Source: SIG672 sp045580325 | Lineage (GTDB): Bacteria > Bacillota > Clostridia > Oscillospirales > CAG-272 | Direction: 5' to 3' | Assembly: GCA_045580325.1 (NCBI GenBank) | Contig: JAZNNR010000023.1 | Location: forward strand, 8,187 to 72,186 | Length of the DNA: 64,000 bases | Part shown: piece by piece, positions 1 through 7,582 of the stretch | Layout of the letters: each line of letters opens with the position of its first letter | Numbering within the stretch: position 1 is the stretch's first letter | Notes under the pieces: model-generated | Databases searched by the model: none | Seen by the model: the letters and a program-made list of their open reading frames with translations, nothing else | What the model was told of the DNA's origin: nothing | Translations under genes and position numbers: made by a program

Positions 1-652
1 CAAAAATCATACCGTTTACCGCACTTACAGCGTCATTCATGATAGCATCAAGCGTTACATCGTTCGAATCAAGAAGAATATCAAGATTGTAGTTCATACG
101 CGTCTCGCGTACTGCTCCGTCGGGCATTATTTCAGAGAAAATAAAGCTTATACTGAAAAGTTCGGACGAAAAACGGTTTACGCTGTAGTATCCCGTTATT
201 TGAGGGGGAACTTTAAAATCATCACTCGTTCCAAGCTTGTAAAGCTGAACGCGGCTGTTTACATAGTCTTTTATCTGAGAATTTATCCTGTCAAGAGCGT
301 CGGCGAAGGCTGAAACGCTGCTGCCGTCGTTTGACGTTACAGAGGGATATGAATATCTCGATTCGCAAAGAATATTACCTTTTTTGTCGGTAAGCGAATT
401 TTTTATTACAATAGGCTTTATTGTCCAGTTCGGGATATTTTCATCGGGCGGCGCAGTAGTGCCCGGCCTTTCCGAAGTATCGTCCCCCGGCGTGCTTCCC
501 GAGTCGTCGGGCGGAGTGTTTGGGGCTTCATCTGTCGGATAGTCAGGAGTGCCCAAAGAAATACGGAAAATATCGGAAGACAAAAGAGAAACAAGGGACA
601 AAATAAGGGCTATTGCCAAAATGATCTTTACCACTACAATAAATTTCTTCAC
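1..652 (-). CDS. Partial secreted/membrane-anchored protein, DUF4163/DUF3298-like (C-terminus outside window)
   Basis: The gene runs leftwards off the window, so only about 217 N-terminal residues are seen. It starts at GTG (652-650), eight bases after a good AAAGGAG ribosome site. Residues 1-25 form a basic start (MKKF) and a hydrophobic segment without a clear lipobox, so an uncleaved anchor or a signal peptide. Residues about 35-80 are a Pro/Thr/Asp/Gly-rich linker rich in PPD and PGDD, typical of a wall-spanning spacer. After that comes a folded domain with the pattern YSYPSV...DALDRINSQIKDYV, which resembles the DUF4163/RsiV-like extracellular domains of Bacillota. The family assignment is by eye. 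Its divergent neighbour is an HAD phosphatase. Confidence 0.7.
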   Translation of the reverse strand, partial: MKKFIVVVKIILAIALILSLVSLLSSDIFRISLGTPDYPTDEAPNTPPDDSGSTPGDDTSERPGTTAPPDENIPNWTIKPIVIKNSLTDKKGNILCESRYSYPSVTSNDGSSVSAFADALDRINSQIKDYVNSRVQLYKLGTSDDFKVPPQITGYYSVNRFSSELFSISFIFSEIMPDGAVRETRMNYNLDILLDSNDVTLDAIMNDAVSAVNGMIF

Positions 653-691
653 GTTTTCACTCCTTTACAGATTTATAACTCACCGTATATG

Positions 692-720
692 ATAATACCA
701 CAAAACAATAGTATTTGCAA
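692..720 (-). promoter_or_regulatory. Promoter of the partial secreted protein
   Basis: On the minus strand: TTGCAA, 17-bp spacer ending TTTGTGG, TATTAT. It lies about 40 bases upstream of the GTG start. Confidence 0.6.
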
Positions 721-791
721 CAGAAATCTTAAAAAAGGATTGTAAAAAATATATAAATTTAATTTCAGACATATAAATGAAAGGGAACGAT

Positions 792-1439
792 ATGTTTAAA
801 GCTGTGATTTTTGACCTTGACGGAACACTTGTCAATACACTTGACGATCTTGCTTTTGCTATGAACGAGATGCTTATGCATTTTGGGTATCCCGAAAGGA
901 GCAAAGAGGAGATAGAAACATTTATAGGCAACGGTCAGAGAATGTTCGTCAAAAGAAGTCTGCCCGAATACGCGAGGGACGAGGAAAATATCGACGTTTG
1001 TACGAAGTATTATGCTGAAAAATACTCGGAAAATATTGTAAAATTTTCGGTAGCGTATGAAGGTATTCCCGAAGCACTTGCAAATATGAAAAAAGCGGGA
1101 ATCAAGCTCGCCGTTTTGTCTAATAAATCGGACATTCACGTTCAGAAAATCATAAGCGAGCTTTTCGGAGCTGACTTTTTCGACCTTGTTCTCGGCGCAG
1201 GCCGCTTTGCTATAAAGCCTGATCCTGAGGCTGTGCTCTATATATCGGAAAAGCTTGGCGTAGATCCCACCGAGGCTGCATTTGTAGGCGACTCGGACGT
1301 CGATATAAAAACAGCACACAGTGCGGGTATGACTGCCGTGTGGGTGTCGTGGGGATTTCAGAAGAGAGATATTCTCGCTTTTGCAGGCGAGTGTAAGGTC
1401 GCAGACAGCGCAGAAGATCTCCAAAAAATACTTGTATAA
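792..1439 (+). CDS. HAD-family hydrolase, phosphoglycolate phosphatase-like
   Basis: A 215-residue haloacid-dehalogenase phosphatase of the Gph/PGMB type, cytosolic. Motif I is DLDGTLVNT at residues 8-16 with both catalytic aspartates; motif II is LSNKSD; motif III is the lysine of KPDPE; motif IV is VGDSDVDIK. The helical cap lies between motifs I and II. A start at 777 is possible but ATG 792 is preferred, because AAGGGA sits just ahead of it and MFKAVIFDLDGTL is the usual family N-terminus. Substrate (phosphoglycolate or another sugar phosphate) cannot be told from sequence. It stands alone, divergent from the secreted protein and followed by the promoter of holB. Confidence 0.88.
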   Translation: MFKAVIFDLDGTLVNTLDDLAFAMNEMLMHFGYPERSKEEIETFIGNGQRMFVKRSLPEYARDEENIDVCTKYYAEKYSENIVKFSVAYEGIPEALANMKKAGIKLAVLSNKSDIHVQKIISELFGADFFDLVLGAGRFAIKPDPEAVLYISEKLGVDPTEAAFVGDSDVDIKTAHSAGMTAVWVSWGFQKRDILAFAGECKVADSAEDLQKILV

Positions 1440-1455
1440 TAAAAGGCTGTTTTTG

Positions 1456-1484
1456 TTGACAAAATCGATTATATCTGTTATAAT
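1456..1484 (+). promoter_or_regulatory. Consensus promoter for holB-ricT
   Basis: Perfect TTGACA, 17-bp spacer and perfect TATAAT. Transcription should start near 1491, which leaves almost no leader for the GTG at 1499 and supports the start at 1541. Confidence 0.85.
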
Positions 1485-1540
1485 TACTGTGTCGCGATGT
1501 GATTTATCGTGAAAAATCAGTAAGCAAGGAGTTTTGGAAG

Positions 1541-2554
1541 ATGGCAGAAACTTGCCGCGAGGTCGGAAGTATACTTTCCTCGGTAATATATAAAAACGAT
1601 ATTCTTAAACGTATCGTTTCCGACGATATTGCAAGCGGCCGTTTTGTTCATTCTTCTATAATCGAAGGACCGCCCAAAAGCGGTAAGCTTACCCTTGCAC
1701 GCGCTATCGCTGCAGAGCTGTCGGGAAACGACTCGGCTGCCGACAAGATAATGCGCGGAATATGTGCCGACGTGTACGAAATAGAACAGAAAAACGGACG
1801 TAAAACGATAGGAATAGAGGCGGTAAGAGAAATACGCTCTACTGCTTTTATAATGCCGAACGATTCGGATATAAAGGCGTACATAATACGCTATGCCGAC
1901 ACGATGACAACTCAGGCGCAAAATGCGATACTAAAGCTGCTCGAGGAGCCGCCGAAGAACGTTTACTTTATGCTTCTTGTCGAAAATGCGGCATCCCTTC
2001 TTGCAACTGTAAGATCGCGCGCACCGATACTTCGTATGCAGGTCTTTTCGGCGGGCGAGATAGAAGAGTATCTTTTGAAAAATAGCGCCCGCGCGCTTGA
2101 TATGTCAAAAAGATCACCCGATGAATTTGCGCGTGTTTTGGCGCGCTCTGGCGGAAGTATAGGCGAGGCACTCAGAATAATCGACGAAGGCGATAATACA
2201 GAGACTCTTGGCAAGCAGGTTACCGAGCTTCTTGAGGTCCTTACAAACAAGGACAGAGCGTCGCTTGCAGTTTTCCCATTTCCGACTAAAAACAGGGAAG
2301 AGCTTTCCGATTTTCTTTCTATGCTCAGAAGGGCGCTTCGCGATATGACGGCATCAAGAAGTATGGGCAGGTGCGAAATGCTTTTTGGCGACGACGGGAA
2401 AATGGTAGAGCTTTCAAAAAAGGTTGGAATGTCAACACTTCTCAAAGCCGAGCTTACCGTATCAGAGCTTCTTAGTAAGCTTGAAAGAAATCTGGCACTT
2501 GCCAATATCAAAGCCGAAATGGTAATATCTCTTTGGAAGGCATTTTTGCAGTAA
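1541..2554 (+). CDS. holB: DNA polymerase III subunit delta'
   Basis: A 337-residue clamp-loader subunit that works with DnaX and delta to load the sliding clamp. Walker A is GPPKSGKLTLA near residue 48, and the sensor region LLKLLEEPPKNVYFML followed by VRSRA carries the family's arginine region. The open frame begins at GTG 1499, but ATG 1541 has AAGGAG at 1526-1531 nine bases ahead and fits the promoter at 1456-1484, so it is preferred. ricT follows 50 bases later. The order holB-ricT-(trmN6)-rsmI matches the Bacillus subtilis yaa/yab region, where holB is followed by yaaT, yabA, yabB and yabC. Confidence 0.9.
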   Translation: MAETCREVGSILSSVIYKNDILKRIVSDDIASGRFVHSSIIEGPPKSGKLTLARAIAAELSGNDSAADKIMRGICADVYEIEQKNGRKTIGIEAVREIRSTAFIMPNDSDIKAYIIRYADTMTTQAQNAILKLLEEPPKNVYFMLLVENAASLLATVRSRAPILRMQVFSAGEIEEYLLKNSARALDMSKRSPDEFARVLARSGGSIGEALRIIDEGDNTETLGKQVTELLEVLTNKDRASLAVFPFPTKNREELSDFLSMLRRALRDMTASRSMGRCEMLFGDDGKMVELSKKVGMSTLLKAELTVSELLSKLERNLALANIKAEMVISLWKAFLQ

Positions 2555-2604
2555 ATTATACAAGGACAAATATATAGATAAACATAAAAGAATAGGAAAT
2601 TTAT

Positions 2605-4092
2605 ATGAGCGCACATAAGAATCGCAGAAAGTCTTTCGGCAAGCTCGAAAGACCCGATAAAATTATAGAACGCGAAAAAGCAGAAAAGGCGACATTCGAG
2701 GAAACGCTTCGGGATTCTGACGAAGAGCCCGAAAAGGAAGAAGTGCCTGATAAAAACGCTTTTTACGTTGATGATACTGCCGATAAAATCGATGAAAGCG
2801 ATAACAAAGAAAGCGAAAAAAACGAAGAACCCGTTTATTTCGATAACGCATACGCGCAGATGCCCGATTTCGCCGAGGTTATAGGAGTTTCCTTCAGAGG
2901 CTCGGGTAAAATGTATTATTTTGCCGCAAATGGCTGCATAGCGAAGGACGGGGACAGCGCAATCGTTGAAACCGCGCGCGGAGTCGAGTACGGCAAGGTG
3001 GTTCTTACCAATAAAATGGTATCCAAGAAGGAACTTGTCCTTCCTCTCAAAAACGTTATTCGTATCGCAAACGAGAACGATACCGCAAGATTTGAGGAAA
3101 ACAAGAAAAAGGAAGACGAAGCGTTTGAGATCTGTCAGAAGAAGATCGTCGCACACGCTCTCGATATGAAGCTTATCGACGCTGAATATACCTTTGATAA
3201 TTCCAAGCTTCTTTTCTACTTCACATCGGACGATAGAGTTGACTTCAGAGATCTCGTGAAGGATCTTGCTTCGGTATTTAAGACAAGAATCGAGCTTCGA
3301 CAAATAGGAATACGCGACGAAGCAAAGCTTATGGGCGGACTTGGAGTCTGCGGAAGAACATTTTGCTGTCATAGCTTCCTTGCCGATTTCGTTCAGGTGT
3401 CGATAAAGATGGCAAAGGAACAAAATCTCGCACTTAATTCGGCAAAGATCTCGGGCGCCTGCGGACGTCTTATGTGTTGCCTCAGATATGAATATGACAC
3501 GTATCAGGAGGAAGCAAGACGCACTCCTAAGGTCGATAGCCGTGTTATCACTCCCGACGGAGCAGGAAAGGTTACAGAGGCGAAGCCTCTTCTCGGACTT
3601 GTCAAGGTCGCTCTTGACGATACTCCCGAAAATGCGAAGGTCTACGATAGAAAGCTCCTTCGTCCCGAAACTCCCGAAGAGTTTAAAGCCGCGCAGGAAA
3701 AGAAGCTTCTTCGCGCGCAAAAGGAAGCGGAGATAGAGGAAAGCAGAAACGCTAAAAAAGCAAGTGCAGAGGCAAAGGCTGCGGCACTTGAAAAAACCTT
3801 TGACCGCACGGTCAGATCAAACGGCAGAGATGAGCAGAGCAAAGAAAAACAGTCCCGCCAAAATAATGCGGCAGCAAACAGAGAAGGCAAGACTTTTTCG
3901 GGCGCAAAAAATCAGGACAGCGCTAACATAAAAGAAAATGTTAATACCGAAGCTGCCGAAAGATCCCGCGAAAATGATACCGCGACAAATAAAGAGGGTA
4001 ATAAAGATGGAAATGCGAAATCGCATAAATATCATCGCTATAACCGTTCAAGACATAAAAAATCCAAAAAAACCGATAAGCAAGACGGATAA
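2605..4092 (+). CDS. ricT: RicT (YaaT), PSP1 C-terminal domain regulatory protein
   Basis: A 495-residue homologue of RicT/YaaT, the iron-sulfur protein that with RicA and RicF controls RNase Y mRNA processing, biofilm and sporulation in Bacillus. The PSP1 core spans about residues 90-320: VIGVSFRGSGKMYYF, ARGVEYGKVV, then RQIGIRDEAKLMGGLGVC and the cysteine cluster CGRTFCCHSF...CGRLMCCL, which supplies cluster ligands in the family. The usual length is about 275 residues. Here an acidic/charged N-terminal tail of about 80 residues and a long Lys/Arg/Asn-rich low-complexity C-terminal tail (about 340-495) are added. The tail ends in a basic RYNRSRHKKSKK stretch that could bind RNA (inference). 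No yabA follows; a ferredoxin sits there. Confidence 0.92.
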   Translation: MSAHKNRRKSFGKLERPDKIIEREKAEKATFEETLRDSDEEPEKEEVPDKNAFYVDDTADKIDESDNKESEKNEEPVYFDNAYAQMPDFAEVIGVSFRGSGKMYYFAANGCIAKDGDSAIVETARGVEYGKVVLTNKMVSKKELVLPLKNVIRIANENDTARFEENKKKEDEAFEICQKKIVAHALDMKLIDAEYTFDNSKLLFYFTSDDRVDFRDLVKDLASVFKTRIELRQIGIRDEAKLMGGLGVCGRTFCCHSFLADFVQVSIKMAKEQNLALNSAKISGACGRLMCCLRYEYDTYQEEARRTPKVDSRVITPDGAGKVTEAKPLLGLVKVALDDTPENAKVYDRKLLRPETPEEFKAAQEKKLLRAQKEAEIEESRNAKKASAEAKAAALEKTFDRTVRSNGRDEQSKEKQSRQNNAAANREGKTFSGAKNQDSANIKENVNTEAAERSRENDTATNKEGNKDGNAKSHKYHRYNRSRHKKSKKTDKQDG

Positions 4093-4139
4093 AATTATGT
4101 CGAAGACTGAAATAATTTAAAAAAATATGTAAATACGCA

Positions 4140-4168
4140 TTGATTTTTTGAAATCTTTGTGATATAAT
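4140..4168 (+). promoter_or_regulatory. Promoter of the ferredoxin gene
   Basis: TTGATT, 17-bp spacer ending TTTGTGA (extended -10), TATAAT. Confidence 0.8.
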
Positions 4169-4195
4169 TAGAAAAAAACATCGGAGGTGTTTGTA

Positions 4196-4369
4196 ATGGC
4201 TTACAAAATCAACGTTGACGAATGCATCGGATGCGGTGCATGCGCAGAAGAATGCCCTGTTGGTGCTATTTCCGAAAAAGACGGAAAGTACGTAATCAAT
4301 GAAGACGAGTGCCTTGATTGTGGCGCATGCGAAAGTGCTTGCCCCGTAGGTGCACCTAAGGCTCAATAA
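4196..4369 (+). CDS. 2[4Fe-4S] ferredoxin
   Basis: A 57-residue clostridial-type ferredoxin, a soluble low-potential electron carrier. It has two cluster motifs, CIGCGACAEECP and CLDCGACESACP, each CxxCxxCxxxCP. The start ATG 4196 has GGAGGTG at 4183-4189 six bases ahead, so the in-frame ATG at 4187 is not used. It has its own promoter and its own terminator (4396-4430) and so is a monocistronic unit placed between ricT and trmN6, where B. subtilis has yabA. Whether it serves the iron-sulfur protein RicT is only a thought from position. Confidence 0.95.
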   Translation: MAYKINVDECIGCGACAEECPVGAISEKDGKYVINEDECLDCGACESACPVGAPKAQ

Positions 4370-4395
4370 TCCGAGAAGATCGGTAACAAACTTGC

Positions 4396-4430
4396 AAGGG
4401 CAGATCGTTTAAGTTCTGCCCTTAAGTTTT
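4396..4430 (+). terminator. Intrinsic terminator after ferredoxin
   Basis: Stem AAGGGCAGA / TCTGCCCTT with an 11-base loop, followed by AAGTTTT. Confidence 0.75.
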
Positions 4431-4463
4431 GCCAAAAGTTGTGAAAGGAAGTGATCCTCCCAT

Positions 4464-5222
4464 ATGTCCGATGAAAGAATCGACTACGTGAATGAAAATA
4501 TAACGCTTGTTCAAAACAAAAACGGTCTTACCTTCGGTACGGACGCATATTTGCTGTATGCTTATCTGCGTAAAATGTCCAAGGGTATGGCGGCTGATTT
4601 CGGCGCGGGCACGGGGATAATATCTCTTCTTGCCGCTGCAAAGGGTAAGTTCTCGCAGATATACGCCTTTGAGATACAGGAGTCCTTTGCTTCACTTATC
4701 GAGCGAAATGTAAGCGAAAACGGCTTTTCAGATAAGATAAAGATTGTTTGCACACCTGTTCAGAATATTGAAAGCGACCTTTTCGGGCGCTTTGACTGTG
4801 TTTTCTCAAATCCGCCGTATATGAAAAAGGGAAGCGGATTTCTTAATGCAAACAGCGAAAAATATATAGCGCGCCACGAGGTTTGCGGCGATATAAAGGA
4901 TTTTTGTGAGGCGGCATCAAAGCTTCTCAAATATTCGGGAAGCTTTTACGTAGTATGGCGCCCCGATAGGCTGTCCGATCTATTTGACGCTATGAGAAGT
5001 AGTAAGATCGAGCCTAAACGTATGACGGTGGTATATCCCGATGCGAAAAGCCGTCCGAGCCTTGTGCTTGTAGAGGGCAAACGCGGCGCGGCAAGCGGAC
5101 TTTATTTCACAAAGCCGCTCATAATGCACCCAGACGCCTCGGCGAAGCCTCTTGCCTATACAGACGATCTTACCTATATATATGAAAACGGGGAGTTTGG
5201 TGAAGAATATGAAAGAGCCTAA
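4464..5222 (+). CDS. trmN6: tRNA1(Val) (adenine(37)-N6)-methyltransferase, TrmN6/YabB family
   Basis: A 252-residue class I SAM-dependent methyltransferase. The SAM loop is DFGAGTGIISLLAA near residue 42 and the N6-adenine signature is NPPYMKKGSG near residue 118; both are typical of the YfiC/YabB group that methylates A37 of tRNA-Val. An AAAGGAAG site lies about 12 bases before the ATG. The end overlaps rsmI by 14 bases, so the pair is translationally coupled, as in the yabB-yabC neighbourhood of Bacillus; the small GIY-YIG gene yazA found there is missing here. Confidence 0.88.
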   Translation: MSDERIDYVNENITLVQNKNGLTFGTDAYLLYAYLRKMSKGMAADFGAGTGIISLLAAAKGKFSQIYAFEIQESFASLIERNVSENGFSDKIKIVCTPVQNIESDLFGRFDCVFSNPPYMKKGSGFLNANSEKYIARHEVCGDIKDFCEAASKLLKYSGSFYVVWRPDRLSDLFDAMRSSKIEPKRMTVVYPDAKSRPSLVLVEGKRGAASGLYFTKPLIMHPDASAKPLAYTDDLTYIYENGEFGEEYERA

Positions 5223-6081
5223 CTTTGAAGAAAAATTCGAAGAAAAAAATAAAATAGAGGGCGGTACGCTCTATCTCGTTGCGACACCGATAGGAAATCT
5301 CGCGGATATATCGTACAGAGCGCTCAAAATACTCGAGGGCGTCGATTTTATAGCCGCAGAGGACACTCGCAACTCGCTGAAGCTTCTTACCTATTTCGGC
5401 ATTTCCAAGCCGCTTGTGAGCTATTTTGAGCACAACAAAAGGGAGAGAGGACCGCAGATAATAAAAAGATTACAGGGCGGCGAGTCGTGTGCGCTCATAA
5501 CAGATGCGGGTACTCCCGCGATCAGCGATCCGGGCGAGGATCTTGTCCGTATCTGCGCTGAAAACGGTGTCAAGGTAACCTCTGTGCCGGGAGCGTGCGC
5601 GGCAATAACTGCGCTCACTCTTTCGGGATTTGATACGCGCAGATTTGTATTTGAAGGCTTCGTTTCGGGCACAAAGAGCGAAATTGACGCTCATCTCACC
5701 CCTCTCAAAAATGAAAAGCGCACGATGATATTTTACGAAGCTCCGCACAGACTTGTAGATACGCTTGAAGTCTTTTATGCTCATTTCGGCGACCGCAAAA
5801 TTGCGCTTTGCCGCGAGATAACCAAGCTTAACGAAGAGGTTAAAAGAGTAAAGCTTTCCGAAGCGCTTGAGTACTATAAGGAAAATGCTCCGCGCGGAGA
5901 GTACGTAATAGTCGTCGAGGGCGCGGCAGACGATACCGACTGTTTCTGGAAGGATATGACCGTACAGGAGCAGGTCGATTACTATATTTCGCTCGGTATG
6001 GCAAAAATGGACGCTATTAAGGAAACCGCACGCGCACGCGGTGTCGGCAAGAGCGTGATCTATAAGGAACTACTTGACTAA
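5209..6081 (+). CDS. rsmI: 16S rRNA (cytidine(1402)-2'-O)-methyltransferase RsmI
   Basis: A 290-residue tetrapyrrole-methylase-fold enzyme that 2'-O-methylates C1402 in the 16S decoding centre. Signatures: LYLVATPIGNLADISYRA at the N-terminus, AAEDTRNSLKLL, SYFEHN, LITDAGTPAISDPGE and SVPGACAAITALTLSG, all typical of RsmI/YraL. The frame is open from 5152, but ATG 5209 (MKEPNFEEKF) is preferred: GGGGAG precedes it and the extra N-terminal residues are not family-like. It overlaps trmN6 by 14 bases. A run of hairpins begins immediately after its stop codon. Confidence 0.93.
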   Translation: MKEPNFEEKFEEKNKIEGGTLYLVATPIGNLADISYRALKILEGVDFIAAEDTRNSLKLLTYFGISKPLVSYFEHNKRERGPQIIKRLQGGESCALITDAGTPAISDPGEDLVRICAENGVKVTSVPGACAAITALTLSGFDTRRFVFEGFVSGTKSEIDAHLTPLKNEKRTMIFYEAPHRLVDTLEVFYAHFGDRKIALCREITKLNEEVKRVKLSEALEYYKENAPRGEYVIVVEGAADDTDCFWKDMTVQEQVDYYISLGMAKMDAIKETARARGVGKSVIYKELLD

Positions 6082-6236
6082 CTTAGGGCGCTGCCCTAAG
6101 AACCCGCTTAGAAAACTTTTTGAAAAAAGTTTTCTAAGGACTTTCAAAAACTTTGCTGAAAAGGGAAAAAATAAATTTTTAAGAAAAGTTTTTGAGGAGA
6201 GTTTGAGAGGAACTTTTTTCAAAAAGGTCCTCTCAA
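6082..6236 (+). repeat. Multi-hairpin repeat block between rsmI and smpB
   Basis: Three hairpins follow rsmI: CTTAGGGC/GCCCTAAG (6082-6100); a stem CTTAGAAAACTTTTT with its complement (6107-6138); and TTGAGAGG...CCTCTCAA around a TTTTTTCAAAAA core (6203-6236). The first probably terminates rsmI. The last two share their core design with the block at 61039-61126: a constant A/T core and variable, complementary outer stem arms. Confidence 0.75.
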
Positions 6237-6251
6237 GAAAACAAAAAACAC

Positions 6252-6280
6252 TTGAAAATGACATAAAACTGTGTTATAAT
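6252..6280 (+). promoter_or_regulatory. Promoter of smpB
   Basis: TTGAAA, 17-bp spacer ending CTGTGT, TATAAT; starts 16 bases after the last hairpin of the repeat block. Confidence 0.8.
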
Positions 6281-6314
6281 CAAAGAACGCCAAAAAGAAA
6301 GGAGTACCGCCGAT

Positions 6315-6776
6315 ATGGAAAAAAAGGAAACAAGAACAGTTGCCGCTAACAGAAAAGCATATCACGACTATTTTGTCGATGAAACGTACGAGGCGGGAAT
6401 CGCTCTTTACGGCACCGAGGTAAAATCTATACGTCTTGGCGCGGTGAACTTAAAGGATTCATACTGCTTTATAAAAAACGGCGAGATCTTCGTAAGAGGA
6501 ATGCATATAAGTCCTTACGAAAAGGGAAATATATTCAATAGAGATCCCCTTCGCGAAAGAAAGCTCCTTATGCATAGGCGCGAGATAATGAAGCTTTTTG
6601 GGCTTGTAGGACGTCAAGGCGTGTCACTCATTCCGCTTTCGCTCTATTTTTCGGGCAAAAATCTAAAGCTTTCGCTCGGTGTTTGCAGAGGTAAAAAGCT
6701 TTACGATAAGCGTGAAACAGAGGCGAAAAAACAGATGGCGCGAGATGTCGAGCGTGCATCAAGAGAAAAATACTGA
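6315..6776 (+). CDS. smpB: SsrA-binding protein SmpB
   Basis: A 153-residue tmRNA partner in trans-translation, which rescues stalled ribosomes. Family signatures are visible in order: AANRKAYHDYFVDETYEAG, ALYGTEVKSIRLGAVNLKDS, HISPYEKGN, DPLRERKLLMHRREI, and the C-terminal basic tail LGVCRGKKLYDKRE. Length is normal. AAAGGAG lies about nine bases before the ATG. The tmRNA gene starts 15 bases after the stop codon, and no terminator or separate promoter lies between, so protein and RNA probably share a transcript. Confidence 0.97.
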   Translation: MEKKETRTVAANRKAYHDYFVDETYEAGIALYGTEVKSIRLGAVNLKDSYCFIKNGEIFVRGMHISPYEKGNIFNRDPLRERKLLMHRREIMKLFGLVGRQGVSLIPLSLYFSGKNLKLSLGVCRGKKLYDKRETEAKKQMARDVERASREKY

Positions 6777-6791
6777 TAAAAAACATTTCAA

Positions 6792-7149
6792 GGGCCCGTA
6801 AAGGTTTCGACGGGGATTTTGAGGTATGATAAGCGAGTAGAGCCGGGTAAACTCTTAAACTGCCTAAATTTTAAAATTAAACGCTAACAATAACGTAGCA
6901 ATGGCCGCGTAAGCGGTGCCGCTGCCATAAGGCAGCCCGCTCCTTTCGGGAGTATCACGGCCCGAAACTGAGTGTCATGCAGTGATGAACGTGAAGTGCG
7001 AGCTCGTCGTCGTAACACTCACGCATAAGACGGCTGCCGAAGGTGTGTTTTGTTTGTCCGCACATTTTCGGGAGATCACAGACAAACTACACTCGTAGAA
7101 AGTCATATCAAGGGGTTTTCGGACGGGAGTTCGACTCTCCCCGGGTCCA
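6792..7149 (+). ncRNA. ssrA: tmRNA (transfer-messenger RNA)
   Basis: The 5' end GGGCCCG followed by TAAAGGTTTCGACGGGG is the tmRNA signature. It pairs with CGGGTCC (7142-7148), and the T-arm GGGAGTTCGACTCTCC precedes it. A7149 is the discriminator; CCA is not encoded. The reading frame of the tag ends ...NANNNVAMAA with stop TAA at 6910-6912; the exact resume codon upstream of AAC 6880 is not certain because the frame is open from 6865. Lies directly downstream of smpB. Confidence 0.95.
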
Positions 7150-7150
7150 T

Positions 7151-7192
7151 AAATAGCTAAAAGGCACGGTTTACCGTGCCTTTTAGCTATTT
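7151..7192. terminator. Terminator of smpB-ssrA
   Basis: A perfect 20-bp stem with a two-base loop (TT), arms starting AAATAGCTAAAAGGCAC; the A/T-rich outer stem supplies U tracts in both directions. Confidence 0.85.
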
Positions 7193-7510
7193 ACAGCACT
7201 CCACGAGCGAACTCCGTAAATGCGCAAAGCGCATTTGCTGAATTTGCGCTGAGTGAAATAAGCGGGAAGATGAGATAAGCGGCGCAAAGCCCCGTTCAGA
7301 CTCTCCCGCGAGCACGGCTCACCTCTGCATTCTTAGCGGAGAAATCCATTTCATAGCGTAGGGCGGGAGCTTGCTCCCGCCCTACGACGATTTGTTTCTC
7401 TGCGGATAGTGGGTTCGGGCTTCTGCCCGATCGTACGTGGACTGCCACGCGCTATGCTTGCCCGAGACGCAAGCGTTGGGAAACAATGTAAATGCCTCTA
7501 AACCTATCTA
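7193..7510. repeat. Non-coding, hairpin-rich intergenic stretch
   Basis: No gene is seen. The clearest element is a 13-bp perfect hairpin GTAGGGCGGGAGC/GCTCCCGCCCTAC (7358-7385), and a short CGGGCTTCTGCCCG hairpin follows. The GTAGGG...CCCTAC edge is shared with the inverted repeat at 12224-12293. The stretch is GC-richer than its surroundings and looks like repeat debris next to tmRNA, a common integration neighbourhood, but no integrase or attachment repeat was found. Confidence 0.5.
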
Positions 7511-7539
7511 TTTACTTTTTGACAGATTTATGATATAAT
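7511..7539 (+). promoter_or_regulatory. Promoter of the 299-residue orphan gene
   Basis: TTTACT, 17-bp spacer ending TTATGA, TATAAT. Confidence 0.7.
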
Positions 7540-7582
7540 GAATTGAAAGCACGCTTGATGTATCTGAAAACTGGAGGGTATT

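Noticed and set aside
1963..3720. 585-codon open frame on the minus strand across holB and ricT
   Set aside because: It lies antisense to two well-recognised genes, has no family features, and arises because the sense codons TTA, CTA and TCA are rare here.
6792..7149. tmRNA-linked integration site with a duplicated 3' end
   Set aside because: No second copy of the ssrA 3' end and no integrase were found downstream in the window.
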